A stretch of DNA of 41,513 bases, taken from positions 1-41,513 of the IMG/VR virus record IMGVR_UViG_3300045120_000458, one strand, 5' to 3'. The stretch's first letter is position 1; each line of letters begins with the position of its first letter. The notes under the pieces are model-generated. The model searched no databases. It worked only from the letters and a program-made list of their open reading frames with translations, and was not told the DNA's origin. Below, piece by piece: positions 33,424 through 40,751 of the stretch. Source of the DNA: a virus. A program made the translations under genes and the position numbers.

Positions 33424-33731
33424 TGTCCGCCAGAGGTGCCGCATCGACGATCGTGTTGCTGGCGCTTCTGGTGACGCTCACGACGGCCACCGAACCGCCA
33501 GCGATCGTGAAATACTGCGTCGCCGATCAGCAGCAGGAAGACCATATGCACAAGATGATGTCCGACAGCCTCGATCACGCCTTCGAGGAGCACATCAGCC
33601 ACCTGTTCGAGATCTGGATCAAGGACCCGGCGGAGCAACCGGCCCGTGCCGTCAATGGCGCGTCGCTCGGCGTCAACGCCTATGTCCGGGCGCAGCGTAA
33701 TCTGGCAAATTGGCACCCGCCGCGATGTTGA
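33423..33731 (+). CDS. Small exported/membrane-anchored protein (102 aa)
   Basis: A hydrophobic N-terminal segment (TIVLLALLVTLTTA) is either a signal peptide or an anchor, followed by a soluble helical part with many acidic and His residues (QQQEDHMHKMMSDSLDHAFEEH). It lies just before the endolysin, so an i-spanin-like or accessory lysis role can be considered, but no spanin signature is visible. ATG overlaps the micro-ORF stop. Confidence 0.7.
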   Translation: MSARGAASTIVLLALLVTLTTATEPPAIVKYCVADQQQEDHMHKMMSDSLDHAFEEHISHLFEIWIKDPAEQPARAVNGASLGVNAYVRAQRNLANWHPPRC

Positions 33732-33743
33732 AGGAGTTGGCCC

Positions 33744-34481
33744 ATGGCTGAAATCGTCAAATGCATCGACATCTCGCACCACCAGGATTTTCCCGACTTC
33801 GGCAAGGTGCGCGCCGCGGGCGTCATCGCGCTGATCCACAAATGCACCGAAGGGTCGAGCTACGTCGACCCCAACCGCGGCAAGAACTGCAAGAACGCGA
33901 TCGACGCCGGGATCGCAGTGGCGACCTATCACTGGCTGTCGCCAAGCTCCAGCCCGGCGTCGCAGATGAAATTCTATTTGGACACGCTGCAGCCGGTCGT
34001 GGGCGAGCGAGTGGTGATCGACTACGAAGAAGATGGCTGCACGCTCGACGATCTGCACCAAGCCGTGCAAGCGTTGCTGGACGATCCGCGCGATTTGCGG
34101 GTGACGATCTATTCTGGCCATCTGCTGAAGGAGCAGCTCGACGGCAGCTATGACAAGCTGCTGGCCGAGAATACCGACCTGTGGCTGGCGCAATACACCA
34201 GTGGCACCCCGTCGTGGCCGGAAGGTACCTATCCCGGCTGGACGTTGTGGCAGTATTCGGAGAGCGGCACCATCAACGGCGTCAGCGGCAGCCTGGTCGA
34301 CCTCAACCGCTTTAACGGCAGCGACGATCAGCTGCTGGCGTGGATCAAACCGGCGGGGTCGGTGCAGCCGCCGAAGCCCGCACCGGAAATGGCCAGCGTG
34401 CACCTCAACATCGTCACCTCGGGCGAAGTCGCGGTTTCGATCGCGATCAACAACGAGGTGATCTACGGCGACGAGGTTTGA
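33744..34481 (+). CDS. Endolysin, glycoside hydrolase family 25 lysozyme
   Basis: A 245-residue protein with AAGGAG before its ATG. GH25 markers are VKCIDISHHQ (D9), VIALIHKCTEG, ATYHWLSP, and ERVVIDYEED with D93 and E95 as the expected catalytic pair, then LWLAQYTSGTPSWP and WTLWQYSESG. It cleaves the MurNAc-GlcNAc bond of peptidoglycan at lysis. The C-terminal about 45 residues form a linker and short beta segment. There is no signal peptide, so a holin is needed; candidate holins follow. Confidence 0.93.
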   Translation: MAEIVKCIDISHHQDFPDFGKVRAAGVIALIHKCTEGSSYVDPNRGKNCKNAIDAGIAVATYHWLSPSSSPASQMKFYLDTLQPVVGERVVIDYEEDGCTLDDLHQAVQALLDDPRDLRVTIYSGHLLKEQLDGSYDKLLAENTDLWLAQYTSGTPSWPEGTYPGWTLWQYSESGTINGVSGSLVDLNRFNGSDDQLLAWIKPAGSVQPPKPAPEMASVHLNIVTSGEVAVSIAINNEVIYGDEV

Positions 34482-34589
34482 ATGCGGTGGGATGGCAGGG
34501 ACAATCAAATTCCGTGGATCGTGATCCTCGGCATCGTCGCGTGCCTCGGCGTCATCGCGATCGTGGCGTGGTACGCGGTCGCGCCGTGA
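34482..34589 (+). CDS. Single-span membrane protein (35 aa), possible holin/lysis factor
   Basis: Starts directly after the endolysin stop, MRWDGRDNQIPWIVILGIVA, and continues through a second hydrophobic turn CLGVIAIVAWYAV. One transmembrane helix with a charged N-terminus. Position and size fit a lysis accessory; no family. Confidence 0.62.
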   Translation: MRWDGRDNQIPWIVILGIVACLGVIAIVAWYAVAP

Positions 34590-34603
34590 GGAAGGTTTGA
34601 GCC

Positions 34604-34780
34604 ATGGGTGCCAATATCTGGTTCTGGATCATCTGGGTCTTCACGCTGGTGTTCGGGGTCTGGGGCATGAACCCGTGGCGGCCCGCCGGGCAGATCTGGG
34701 CGCCGTTCGGCAGCTGGTTCATCCTGTTTCTGCTGATCGGCCTGCTCGGATTTCAGGTGTTCGGCAGCCCAGTCCGCTGA
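34604..34780 (+). CDS. Two-span membrane protein (58 aa), candidate holin
   Basis: ATG 34604 follows AGGAAGG. The protein is MGANIWFWIIWVFTLVFGVW, then a short basic turn (NPWRPAG) and a second hydrophobic helix (FILFLLIGLLGFQVFG). Two spans and tight coupling to the endolysin suggest a holin, but the type is not certain. Aromatic content is unusual. Confidence 0.68.
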   Translation: MGANIWFWIIWVFTLVFGVWGMNPWRPAGQIWAPFGSWFILFLLIGLLGFQVFGSPVR

Positions 34781-34791
34781 CCCGCCAGAGC

Positions 34792-34916
34792 ATGACAACG
34801 ACAACGACAACGGCCTGAACGTCGCCCGCGGCATCCTCACCGGCATGCTGCTGTCGCTGCCGCTGTGGCTGTTGATTGCCGGAGGCGCCGTGCTGTGGTA
34901 CCGGTGCGGCGGGTAA
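34792..34916 (+). pseudogene. Frameshifted short membrane protein
   Basis: A reading frame ending at the TAA at 34914-34916 encodes DNDNDNGLNVARGILTGM followed by a hydrophobic helix (LLSLPLWLLIAGGAVLWY). That pattern is familiar as a single-span phage protein. But the frame has no ATG, GTG or TTG before the DNDN block: the ATG at 34792 is in another frame and stops after eight codons. A one-base loss within ATGACAACG would explain it. Alternatives are a start at ATG 34845 (22 residues), a programmed shift in the ACAACG repeat, or a sequencing error. Confidence 0.5.
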
Positions 34917-34927
34917 GACAACTAAAA

Positions 34928-34957
34928 AGCCCCGCCGTTCTGGCGGGGCTGTTTTTT
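34928..34957. terminator. Bidirectional intrinsic terminator between late and early operons
   Basis: A 9-bp stem AGCCCCGCC/GGCGGGGCT with a 5-base loop, followed on the plus strand by GTTTTTT and on the minus strand by TTTTTAG. It closes the plus-strand late operon and the minus-strand early operon, which converge here. Confidence 0.92.
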
Positions 34958-34958
34958 G

Positions 34959-35144
34959 TCAGGACCTGATCTGGTCGCGTACCTGCAACTCTTTCTTAAG
35001 CGCCAGCCGGATGTAATCCGACAGGGTTTCCCACGGCCACAGCTGCTGCCGGATCTGCTGATGCAGGGTGCGCTGCAGCCGGTGCATCGTCGTCGGACCG
35101 TATTTGACCGGACGTCCCGGCCGCCGCCTGATCTTGTCGTCCAT
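34959..35144 (-). CDS. Small basic protein, possible ribbon-helix-helix DNA-binding (61 aa)
   Basis: The last gene of the minus-strand operon. MDDKIRRRPGRPVKYGPTTM is basic with an AT-hook-like RPGRP, followed by two helices (LWPWETLSDYIRLALKKELQ) as in ribbon-helix-helix regulators. It could be one of the candidates for binding the phage operators. The stop of the previous gene shares a base with its start (TAATG). Confidence 0.68.
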   Translation of the reverse strand: MDDKIRRRPGRPVKYGPTTMHRLQRTLHQQIRQQLWPWETLSDYIRLALKKELQVRDQIRS

Positions 35145-35503
35145 TAGGCGCCTCCGTTGAATTTGCGCTGCGCTTCCAGCACCTGTTCGCCGGACGCCTT
35201 GAGCCGGTTGTTGATGTCGGCGAGCAGCTTGCTTTGCTCGGAGACCTGTAGCCGGATGTCGGCGGCCAGGGTCCGGGCGTTGTTGGCCAGCTGATGCGCA
35301 TCCTCTGTCAACCGGTTGGCGATCTGTTGCGCTTCGGCCGACAGATCTTCGGCCGCCTGCACCAGACTGTCCGACAAGGTTTCGCCGAGATGCTCGAAGT
35401 CGTAGATCGGCATCGGTGCTGACCTCGAAGGCGGCACCGCCGCCTTCGTTCGTTTGGCGGTGCTGGCCAGCTCGGACAGCTCCCTGGTAAACTCGTCCGC
35501 CAT
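35144..35503 (-). CDS. Coiled-coil protein of unknown function (119 aa)
   Basis: ATG 35503 is chosen because it overlaps the previous stop (TGATG). The protein is mostly a long coiled coil (LVQAAEDLSAEAQQIANRLT through LADINNRLKASGEQV). No family known. Lies between SSB and the basic regulator-like gene. Confidence 0.74.
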   Translation of the reverse strand: MADEFTRELSELASTAKRTKAAVPPSRSAPMPIYDFEHLGETLSDSLVQAAEDLSAEAQQIANRLTEDAHQLANNARTLAADIRLQVSEQSKLLADINNRLKASGEQVLEAQRKFNGGA

Positions 35504-36042
35504 CAGAAGATCCCGTCGCCGCCTTTGACTTCGCCGTCGTCGAATGCTGAGCCTGCCGACGGCCGCCCGTCGAGCCGCTGGCGGCCGTCGCTCTGGATCA
35601 CCTGGACATGGTTCAAGCCAAAGGAGACGCCGCGCTTGCCGGTATGCGACCACGCGAACGGCACCACGTTGGCGCGCACCAGTTGCCCGGACCAGACTTC
35701 CTCGGACAACAGGATATCCTCCCGGTTGGTGTCGACGATGCCGGGCTTGTTCTTTGACCACGGCGAGATGAAGACATCGCCGGGACGGTAACCATCATAA
35801 GACTTTTCGCCCGCGTCCCGGAACGGCATTTTGACCTGTTTGATGTTGACGTTGTCGCCCCATTCACTGCGGGCGGCTTCGATGCAGGCGTCCTGCAGCG
35901 CCTTGTACTTCGGCGACTTCTGCGCGGCCGGATCGAAGATCAGCGCGCAGGAATACACCGGGTCACCGCCTTCGGCGCGGGGACGCGGGGTGAACAGGTT
36001 CTGAAAGGAGAGGGTGGCATAGGGGGTATTGATGGCAGCCAT
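35503..36042 (-). CDS. ssDNA-binding protein, DUF2815 family
   Basis: A 179-residue protein. ATG 36042 is supported by the upstream leader repeat and the sequence MAAINTPYATLSFQNLFTPR. VYSCALIFDP, GYRPGDVFISPWS, and WSGQLVRANVVPFAWSHTGKRGVSFGLNHVQVI fit the DUF2815 OB-fold proteins that act as phage single-stranded DNA-binding proteins. The acidic C-terminus is short (DDGEVKGGDGIF). It would coat DNA during replication and recombination, together with the RuvC-like and nuclease genes of the same operon. Confidence 0.86.
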   Translation of the reverse strand: MAAINTPYATLSFQNLFTPRPRAEGGDPVYSCALIFDPAAQKSPKYKALQDACIEAARSEWGDNVNIKQVKMPFRDAGEKSYDGYRPGDVFISPWSKNKPGIVDTNREDILLSEEVWSGQLVRANVVPFAWSHTGKRGVSFGLNHVQVIQSDGRQRLDGRPSAGSAFDDGEVKGGDGIF

Positions 36043-36046
36043 GATG

Positions 36047-36059
36047 AGATCTTTCTGTT
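36047..36059 (-). repeat. 13-base leader repeat (AACAGAAAGATCT), copy 2
   Basis: Identical to 6011-6023. It lies 4 bases before the ssDNA-binding protein start and contains the presumed ribosome-binding AGAAAGA. It is one of the few sequences shared between the two early regions besides the GGGTGTTGACA promoter element. Confidence 0.5.
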
Positions 36060-36097
36060 GAGATGGGTTGACACGAAGTAACAGGGACATAGTCCGT

Positions 36098-36130
36098 CGA
36101 AAGCCGCGGCCCTGTCAACCGCGGCTTTCG
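36098..36130. terminator. Strong 12-bp stem-loop splitting the early operon
   Basis: A perfect 12-bp stem CGAAAGCCGCGG/CCGCGGCTTTCG with a 9-base loop lies directly after the stop of the 45-aa gene and before the SSB leader. There is no real T-run on the minus strand, so it may be a partial terminator or an RNA-processing/stability element. A minus-strand TTGACA sits across the loop and stem, but the next TATGTC is 21 bases away, too far for a normal promoter. A short palindrome GGAC-tat-GTCC lies at 36085-36095. Confidence 0.55.
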
Positions 36131-36268
36131 TTAACGTTTAACCCGCCGTTTTGCCCGGGTCATCAGCAGCAGCGCCGCGTAGACGTAATCCCAGTCTTTC
36201 AGCTCCATGCCCCTGATCAGCAGCGACCGGGCCCGCGGGATGTCGCTCGGCGGGTTGCGGCGCTTCAT
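36131..36268 (-). CDS. Small basic protein (45 aa)
   Basis: ATG 36268 overlaps the stop of the nuclease gene (ATGA). The protein is MKRRNPPSDIPRARSLLIRG followed by a helix DWDYVYAALLLMTRAKRR. Not recognised. Longer upstream frame is rejected because it lies inside the nuclease gene. Confidence 0.68.
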   Translation of the reverse strand: MKRRNPPSDIPRARSLLIRGMELKDWDYVYAALLLMTRAKRRVKR

Positions 36269-37008
36269 GCGAACGGTCCTGCATCGTCGAACACGTCCGT
36301 GGCGCGCGCCTGATGTTTTTGGGCAAAGGCTTTGCATTCGGTTTGCCGCACGCACCAGCGGCAGTGCGGGCCCGCGTGCTCGGTTAAGTCACCCGCCTTG
36401 ATCCGCAGGATGGCGGGCCTGACGTAGGTTGCCCGCCACGTCTTCAACGCACCCAGCGTCGAAACGTGCGAGCGCAGCGCCGTATCCCCGGCACGCGGCT
36501 GGCAGATGGTCAGCGTGACGCGAGTATCTGGCCGCGTCGCTTTGACGTGATCAGCCAGCGCCAGCGCGTAGAGCTTGAGCTGCGGAGCATCGGGATCGAC
36601 AACACCCCACTTGCCGAATTTCAGGTCGACGACGTGTAACTCGCCGGTCGCCTGCACGCCGCAGTCCAGCGTACCCCAGACCATGCCGCCGGTCTGCGGG
36701 ACGACGAGGCGTTTTTCAAGCACCACCACGGCATCGGGTAAGGCTCGAAGGCTTTCGATATGCGTGATGTATGAGTTGAGGGCCCGGCACATGCCGGGCG
36801 AAACGATATACTCGTAGCCTTCGACGGTGACCTTGTCGGGCAGGAAGATATCCCCCTTCAGGGTCAGCTCGGCCACCTTGTGCGCGGCGGTGCCTTCACG
36901 GGCATATTTTGACGACGGACGAACCATGTCCTTGGTTTTGGTGACGCTGGCCGCACAATTTAACCACATCGTGGCGGACGACGGCGAACAAGCGGCATGC
37001 AGGCTCAT
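36265..37008 (-). CDS. PD-(D/E)XK nuclease with Cas4-like Fe-S cysteines (DUF2800-type)
   Basis: A 247-residue protein from ATG 37008 (overlapping the previous stop, ATGA). RecB/Cas4-type features: GTAAHKVAEL (H43), MVWGTLDCG (D115), and VVDLKFGK (D128, K130), then a helix QLKLYALAL with the conserved Gln. A Cys near the N-terminus (C18, in WLNC) and three near the C-terminus (C216, C219, C225, pattern CRWCVRQTEC) match the four-Cys Fe-S cluster of Cas4/AddB nucleases. It would process DNA ends for phage recombination. DUF2800 family assignment is by pattern; the fold is strongly supported. Confidence 0.86.
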   Translation of the reverse strand: MSLHAACSPSSATMWLNCAASVTKTKDMVRPSSKYAREGTAAHKVAELTLKGDIFLPDKVTVEGYEYIVSPGMCRALNSYITHIESLRALPDAVVVLEKRLVVPQTGGMVWGTLDCGVQATGELHVVDLKFGKWGVVDPDAPQLKLYALALADHVKATRPDTRVTLTICQPRAGDTALRSHVSTLGALKTWRATYVRPAILRIKAGDLTEHAGPHCRWCVRQTECKAFAQKHQARATDVFDDAGPFA

Positions 37009-37376
37009 GCCGTTTCCTTCGGCCCGACAAACTCCGACGGCGGCAACGGGATGACGCCTTCGAGCGGCCGCCAGAGGTGCAGGCAATACGGATGGTGGTT
37101 GACGTAATCCCGCTTGGCCGGATGCAACTGCATCACCACTTCATCGTCGTCCCAGAACAGATCCTTGATCCAGCACATTTCCTTCCACGTCGGGGTGCGG
37201 TCATGGGCTGAAACGCTGACATGCTCCCAACCCTCATTGGGGCCGCTGGAGAGCACCGCCAGCCGCCGCGATGGCGCAATGAGCTTGAACGCGCCATGCT
37301 GATCTCCGGTCCTTGAGGCGTAAGCGCCATCACGGAGGCGAGCTGTTTCCAGCAGCTGAGGAAGCGTCTTTTTCAT
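37005..37376 (-). CDS. Conserved phage protein, DUF7694-like (123 aa)
   Basis: ATG 37376 overlaps the previous stop. The block GWEHVSVSAHDRTPTWKEMC then FWDDDEVVMQLHP and DYVNHHPYCLHLWRP is a strongly patterned region shared by many phage proteins of unknown function. His and Cys residues (HH, C) could bind metal. The gene is well supported. Confidence 0.8.
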   Translation of the reverse strand: MKKTLPQLLETARLRDGAYASRTGDQHGAFKLIAPSRRLAVLSSGPNEGWEHVSVSAHDRTPTWKEMCWIKDLFWDDDEVVMQLHPAKRDYVNHHPYCLHLWRPLEGVIPLPPSEFVGPKETA

Positions 37377-37645
37377 TTTCCTGTATCCTTGCCCAGTGCG
37401 GCGCTGGCGATCTTTCCGATTACGTCTATCCATACGACGTCTGTGCAATCTCCTGATAGCTCGGCGATCTCCCGCAGCGCCGCCTCCAACGCCTCGATGC
37501 GGTTGATGAGAGCATCGACGCTGATGGTCATTTCCTTATCCAATGCGTCCAGCGCCTCGATCTGATCGGCAGCTTCCCGGCATGGCACCGCATGCGATCC
37601 AAGGTCGGAAGCATGATAGCGCAAGCGTTCGATCAGATCGCTCAT
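37373..37645 (-). CDS. Small helical protein, paralogue A (90 aa)
   Basis: Starts MSDLIERLRYHASDLGSHAV and is near identical over its first 30 residues to the neighbouring gene 37642-37950. The rest is a coiled coil (ALINRIEALEAALREIAELS). The two are a tandem duplication that has kept the N-terminus (CREAADQIE/CREAADRIE) and diverged after it. ATGA overlaps at both ends. Unknown function. Confidence 0.8.
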   Translation of the reverse strand: MSDLIERLRYHASDLGSHAVPCREAADQIEALDALDKEMTISVDALINRIEALEAALREIAELSGDCTDVVWIDVIGKIASAALGKDTGK

Positions 37646-37950
37646 TCGCTAGCGTCCTTATCGAGCGCGGCGCGGGCGCGGCGACCTCCATCAAGCGATA
37701 GGACAGTGACGCTAGCTAAAATCGCATCCGCCTTGTTTCCATCAACCATATACCGTGCCAGCGCCTCTGCTTCGGCGCCGTAAAAATCTAATGCCCGGCG
37801 CATGATTACTTCAGCTCCCTGCAATGTTGCCTGCAGCGAAACAACGTTAGTCTCCAGCGTCTCGATACGGTCGGCGGCTTCCCGGCACGCCACCGCATGC
37901 GCGCCAAGGTCGGATGCGTGATAGCGCAGGCGTTCGACAAGGCTGCTCAT
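37642..37950 (-). CDS. Small helical protein, paralogue B (102 aa)
   Basis: MSSLVERLRYHASDLGAHAV, paralogous to 37373-37645. The C-terminal part (IMRRALDFYGAEAEALARYM) differs. Both copies keep the LRYHASDLGxHAVxCREAAD core, which might bind a partner or DNA. ATGA overlaps both neighbours. Unknown function. Confidence 0.8.
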   Translation of the reverse strand: MSSLVERLRYHASDLGAHAVACREAADRIETLETNVVSLQATLQGAEVIMRRALDFYGAEAEALARYMVDGNKADAILASVTVLSLDGGRRARAALDKDASE

Positions 37951-38174
37951 CGGTGCTGGTCCGCCACGTGCGAACGGCGCACGGTTTTAACTCGCAGGCG
38001 GCCGTCGCTCACCTCGTGGCTGGAGCGATGCACCGCATGCCGCAGATGGTGCGAAAGGCTGTGCCAAAGTTCGCGCTCATCGCCGCGGTCGTGCCGGATC
38101 CGGCGCAGCGCGCGGAAATCCTCCAGCGCGTGACAGGCGTGGCGGTGCAGGGCGTCGGCGTTGCTCCAGCTCAT
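37947..38174 (-). CDS. Small His-rich protein (75 aa)
   Basis: A 75-residue protein with nine or more His (HRHACHALEDFRALRRI, SHHLRHAVHRSSHEV). ATGA overlaps with both neighbours make the gene likely despite no family. The repeated His and one Cys might bind metal. Confidence 0.68.
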   Translation of the reverse strand: MSWSNADALHRHACHALEDFRALRRIRHDRGDERELWHSLSHHLRHAVHRSSHEVSDGRLRVKTVRRSHVADQHR

Positions 38175-38755
38175 GTCAAGGCTCCGTTGTCGATCGCCTC
38201 GCGGATCGGCACGAAGGCCTCCACCGGCACTTCCCGGAACGACTTGGCGCCGTTGCCGAACCGCGCCAATAGCTCGAAGACTTCCTTCTGGAAGCCGTTG
38301 GCGTAGGCAGTCTGCAGGTCCTCGATGGTCTTCACCTTGATCTTCGCCACCTCGATCGGATCCATGCCTTCGGCGGAGGCAGGCGGCGGTGGAGCGGGCA
38401 TCATCGCCGCGGTATCGAGGCCAGCCGATCTGGCGGCTTTCTTGGCGTCCTTGGCCGCCCGCATCTTGGCGGCGGCTTTCTGCTTATCGGTGACGTTCTT
38501 GTGGGGATCTATCTGCTTCGGTTTATCCACCGCGGCTTCCACCGGCGCGTCCACAGGCGTATCCACAGGAATATCCACAGGCTTTTCCACCGGAGCGGCT
38601 TCGCGCAAGGCGTCGTATCGCGCCTGAAGCGCCGCCGCTTCGTCAAGGGCGACACGCTGACTTTCTTCGTAGTGCGCACTATCGAGGATACGAAGCGTGG
38701 CTTCCATCTGGCTGAAAACATCCTGAATAGTCGGGCCTTCAAACGTAATCTTCAC
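38171..38755 (-). CDS. Hypothetical protein with PVD repeats (194 aa)
   Basis: GTG 38755 follows AGGAG. After an N-terminal helix (IQDVFSQMEATLRILDSAHY) comes a repeat run (PVEKPVDIPVDTPVDAPVEA), a Lys-rich linker (KQKAAAKMRAAKDAKKAARS), and a C-terminal folded part (IEDLQTAYANGFQKEVFELLARFGNG). The end resembles proteins accompanying recombination genes in phages, with no defined function. Confidence 0.78.
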   Translation of the reverse strand: MKITFEGPTIQDVFSQMEATLRILDSAHYEESQRVALDEAAALQARYDALREAAPVEKPVDIPVDTPVDAPVEAAVDKPKQIDPHKNVTDKQKAAAKMRAAKDAKKAARSAGLDTAAMMPAPPPPASAEGMDPIEVAKIKVKTIEDLQTAYANGFQKEVFELLARFGNGAKSFREVPVEAFVPIREAIDNGALT

Positions 38756-38758
38756 GGG

Positions 38759-40153
38759 TTAATCTCCTGTGTTTTCGGTGTCAAAGAGGGCGGTGAATTC
38801 GCGGGCCTTGCGGATCAGCAGGTTGTTGACGAGGTCGTCGACGGTGCCTGCCGCCGACAGCATGCGGACCACGACGCCGTCTTTCTGGCCGATGCGGTGC
38901 ACCCGGCAGGCCGCCTGCGCGTTGTCCATCGGGGTCCACGAACTCTCGACAAACACCACGTCGCTGCAGCGGCAACGGGGGCCGACCAGCGTGATCGCGG
39001 TGCCTGCCGCCTGGATGTTGCCGATGAAGACCCGGCACTGTTTTTCGTTGAGGAATTTGTCGACGGCGATTTCGCGGTCCTTCGGCCGGGTCTCGCCGGT
39101 GATGACCGCGGGGGCGTATTCGCCGAGATGCCGCGTCAGGGCGCCGATGACATGGGCGTGGTGCGCGAACACCAGCACCTTGCGGTCCGGCGGCAAATTG
39201 TCGAGCATGTCGATCAGATAGTCGGTGGCGCCGCGCAGCTTGGCGATGCCGAGCATACGGCGCAGGGTGGCGATCCCCACGCTGCCGCCCATCACCCGCA
39301 GCGCTTCGATCAGCACGTCAGGGTTCGCCGTCGGGCCCGCGTCGGCCAGAATGCCGTTGATGGCCCGTTCGAACTGCGCCGCCTCGGCGTCCGGCATCAG
39401 GCTGGCGTCGAGCGGCACCGGGACTTGATCCCAGATAATCGACGGCAGGTCCTCGAACACCTCTTCCTTCCTGACCCGGAGCATGAACGGCGCGATCATG
39501 GCTTTGAGCTGGTCGAGGTTCTTGGAGCCCTCGATGACGCGGATCATGCGGGCGCCGCCGAAGGTCTTGTGGGTCACCTTGCAGAACCGCTCTTCGTAGT
39601 CGTGCCGGGCCATCGTGGCGCCGTTGGGCTTGACCAGACCGCGCGGCCAGCAGATCGACAGCAGGGTGTAGAGGTCGCCCGCATGGTTGCGCATCGGGGT
39701 GCCGGAAAGCGGGGTGATGTAGCCCAGCCGCAGCGCGGCGCGGCGCAACGCCTTGACCCGGTTGGTGTCGGCGGCGTTGTAGGCGTGGGCCTCGTCGATC
39801 GCGGTCATGTCGAACGCAAGTCCCGTCGCGAGCGCCTCGGGGACCGGGCCCGGCTTCTGCGACATCAGGCCGTGCGAAACGATGTAGTAGGTCGCAGGCG
39901 CGGTGAAGTCCGCCGCGGTGCGGACGATGACGAAGCGGCTGCCGGGATGCCAGAGCTGGATCTCGCGCTTCCAGACCAACAGCGCTGACGCCGGGCACAG
40001 CACCAGCACCCGGCGGGCTTTACGTAATCGGACCGCCTCGATGAAGGTGCGGGTCTTGCCGATCCCCATGTCAAAGCCGAGATAGGTTGGGGTGCCTGCG
40101 CCGATGCGCAGGGCGCCTGCGGTCTGGTGCGGAAATAGCGGCACGGCCGTCAT
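38759..40153 (-). CDS. SNF2-family DNA helicase/translocase
   Basis: A 464-residue protein from ATG 40153 (overlaps the preceding stop). Motifs: FDMGIGKT (Walker A, K33), CPASALLVWKREI (Ia), DEAH (D120-H123), LSGTPMRN (III), VFAHHAHVIGAL, ITGET (IV region), GNIQAAGTAITL (V) and ACRVHRIGQ (VI). This is a small SNF2-like enzyme without extra domains, as found next to phage recombination genes. It probably moves along DNA to support replication or recombination. The stop is 4 bases before the next start. Confidence 0.92.
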   Translation of the reverse strand: MTAVPLFPHQTAGALRIGAGTPTYLGFDMGIGKTRTFIEAVRLRKARRVLVLCPASALLVWKREIQLWHPGSRFVIVRTAADFTAPATYYIVSHGLMSQKPGPVPEALATGLAFDMTAIDEAHAYNAADTNRVKALRRAALRLGYITPLSGTPMRNHAGDLYTLLSICWPRGLVKPNGATMARHDYEERFCKVTHKTFGGARMIRVIEGSKNLDQLKAMIAPFMLRVRKEEVFEDLPSIIWDQVPVPLDASLMPDAEAAQFERAINGILADAGPTANPDVLIEALRVMGGSVGIATLRRMLGIAKLRGATDYLIDMLDNLPPDRKVLVFAHHAHVIGALTRHLGEYAPAVITGETRPKDREIAVDKFLNEKQCRVFIGNIQAAGTAITLVGPRCRCSDVVFVESSWTPMDNAQAACRVHRIGQKDGVVVRMLSAAGTVDDLVNNLLIRKAREFTALFDTENTGD

Positions 40154-40263
40154 CGCCACTCCCCCGCGTTCAGTCCCGACCAGATGACGGCGATGGCCAG
40201 CCCGATCATCAGGCCCAGGATCAACGACGCGACGGGCAACAGGAAAACCAGCGCGGTGGTCAT
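40150..40263 (-). CDS. Single-span membrane protein (37 aa)
   Basis: ATG 40263 (MTTALVFLLPVASLILGLMI) to TGA at 40150. One long hydrophobic helix and a short polar tail. ATGA overlaps on both sides make it part of the early operon. A membrane product inside a replication operon suggests a host-interacting role, for example at the envelope; unknown. Confidence 0.72.
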   Translation of the reverse strand: MTTALVFLLPVASLILGLMIGLAIAVIWSGLNAGEWR

Positions 40264-40751
40264 GCAAAGATCTCCTGACGGGGAATGACGCAGCGAACAT
40301 AGTACCAGTCGCCGATCAAGAGCGCCTCGGCGCGATCGGCGTCCTTCTTGCGGTCGAGCGCGCGGTTGTGGTCCGGCCATTTGCGGATCGCCAGCTCGCG
40401 CGCCGCCTCCTTGCGGGCGCTCGCCTCCGTAAGGTGCGGCAGGCTATGAAACACCTTCCACTGGTTGGGCGCCACCAGCGTGATGGGGATGCGCAAGGCC
40501 CCGGCAACGCCGTGGATGATGCCGACGCCCTTGCCGAACCGGAAGGTCGAGGAGACACCCTGCTTCGGCATGGCGTGGACGTTCTCGACGGCGAGGCGCT
40601 CCACCTTGCTGTCCTGCAGCAGGTGCGCCAGCGCGGTAGCGTCGAGCATGCCGTTGACGGTCTTGATGTCGTCGACCAGCAGCGGCACCGCGTCGTGGAA
40701 CACGGCGATGGCGGCGTTGACGGCGCCGGGATCGATGGCGGCGAAGATCAT
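40260..40751 (-). CDS. RuvC-like Holliday junction resolvase
   Basis: A 163-residue protein from ATG 40751 (ATGA overlap). Residues MIFAAIDPGAVNAAIAV give the first acidic residue D7, VERLAVENV gives E56, and KKDADRAEAL gives the C-terminal acids D137/D139. The order is that of RuvC-type resolvases seen in phages (RNase H fold). It should cut branched DNA before packaging. Length is normal. Confidence 0.88.
   Translation of the reverse strand: MIFAAIDPGAVNAAIAVFHDAVPLLVDDIKTVNGMLDATALAHLLQDSKVERLAVENVHAMPKQGVSSTFRFGKGVGIIHGVAGALRIPITLVAPNQWKVFHSLPHLTEASARKEAARELAIRKWPDHNRALDRKKDADRAEALLIGDWYYVRCVIPRQEIFA

Noticed and set aside
33363-34508. 381-codon minus-strand open frame
   Set aside because: Antisense to the GH25 endolysin with its catalytic motifs. 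No domain in the product.
34505-34921. 138-codon minus-strand open frame beneath the holin candidates
   Set aside because: It reads the complement of membrane-protein genes with good ribosome sites. It also runs counter to the terminator arrangement.
38501-39988. 495-codon plus-strand open frame
   Set aside because: It is antisense to the SNF2 helicase and the PVD-repeat protein, whose motifs are clear. Its product is His/Arg-rich without any fold, as expected from the complement of high-GC coding DNA.
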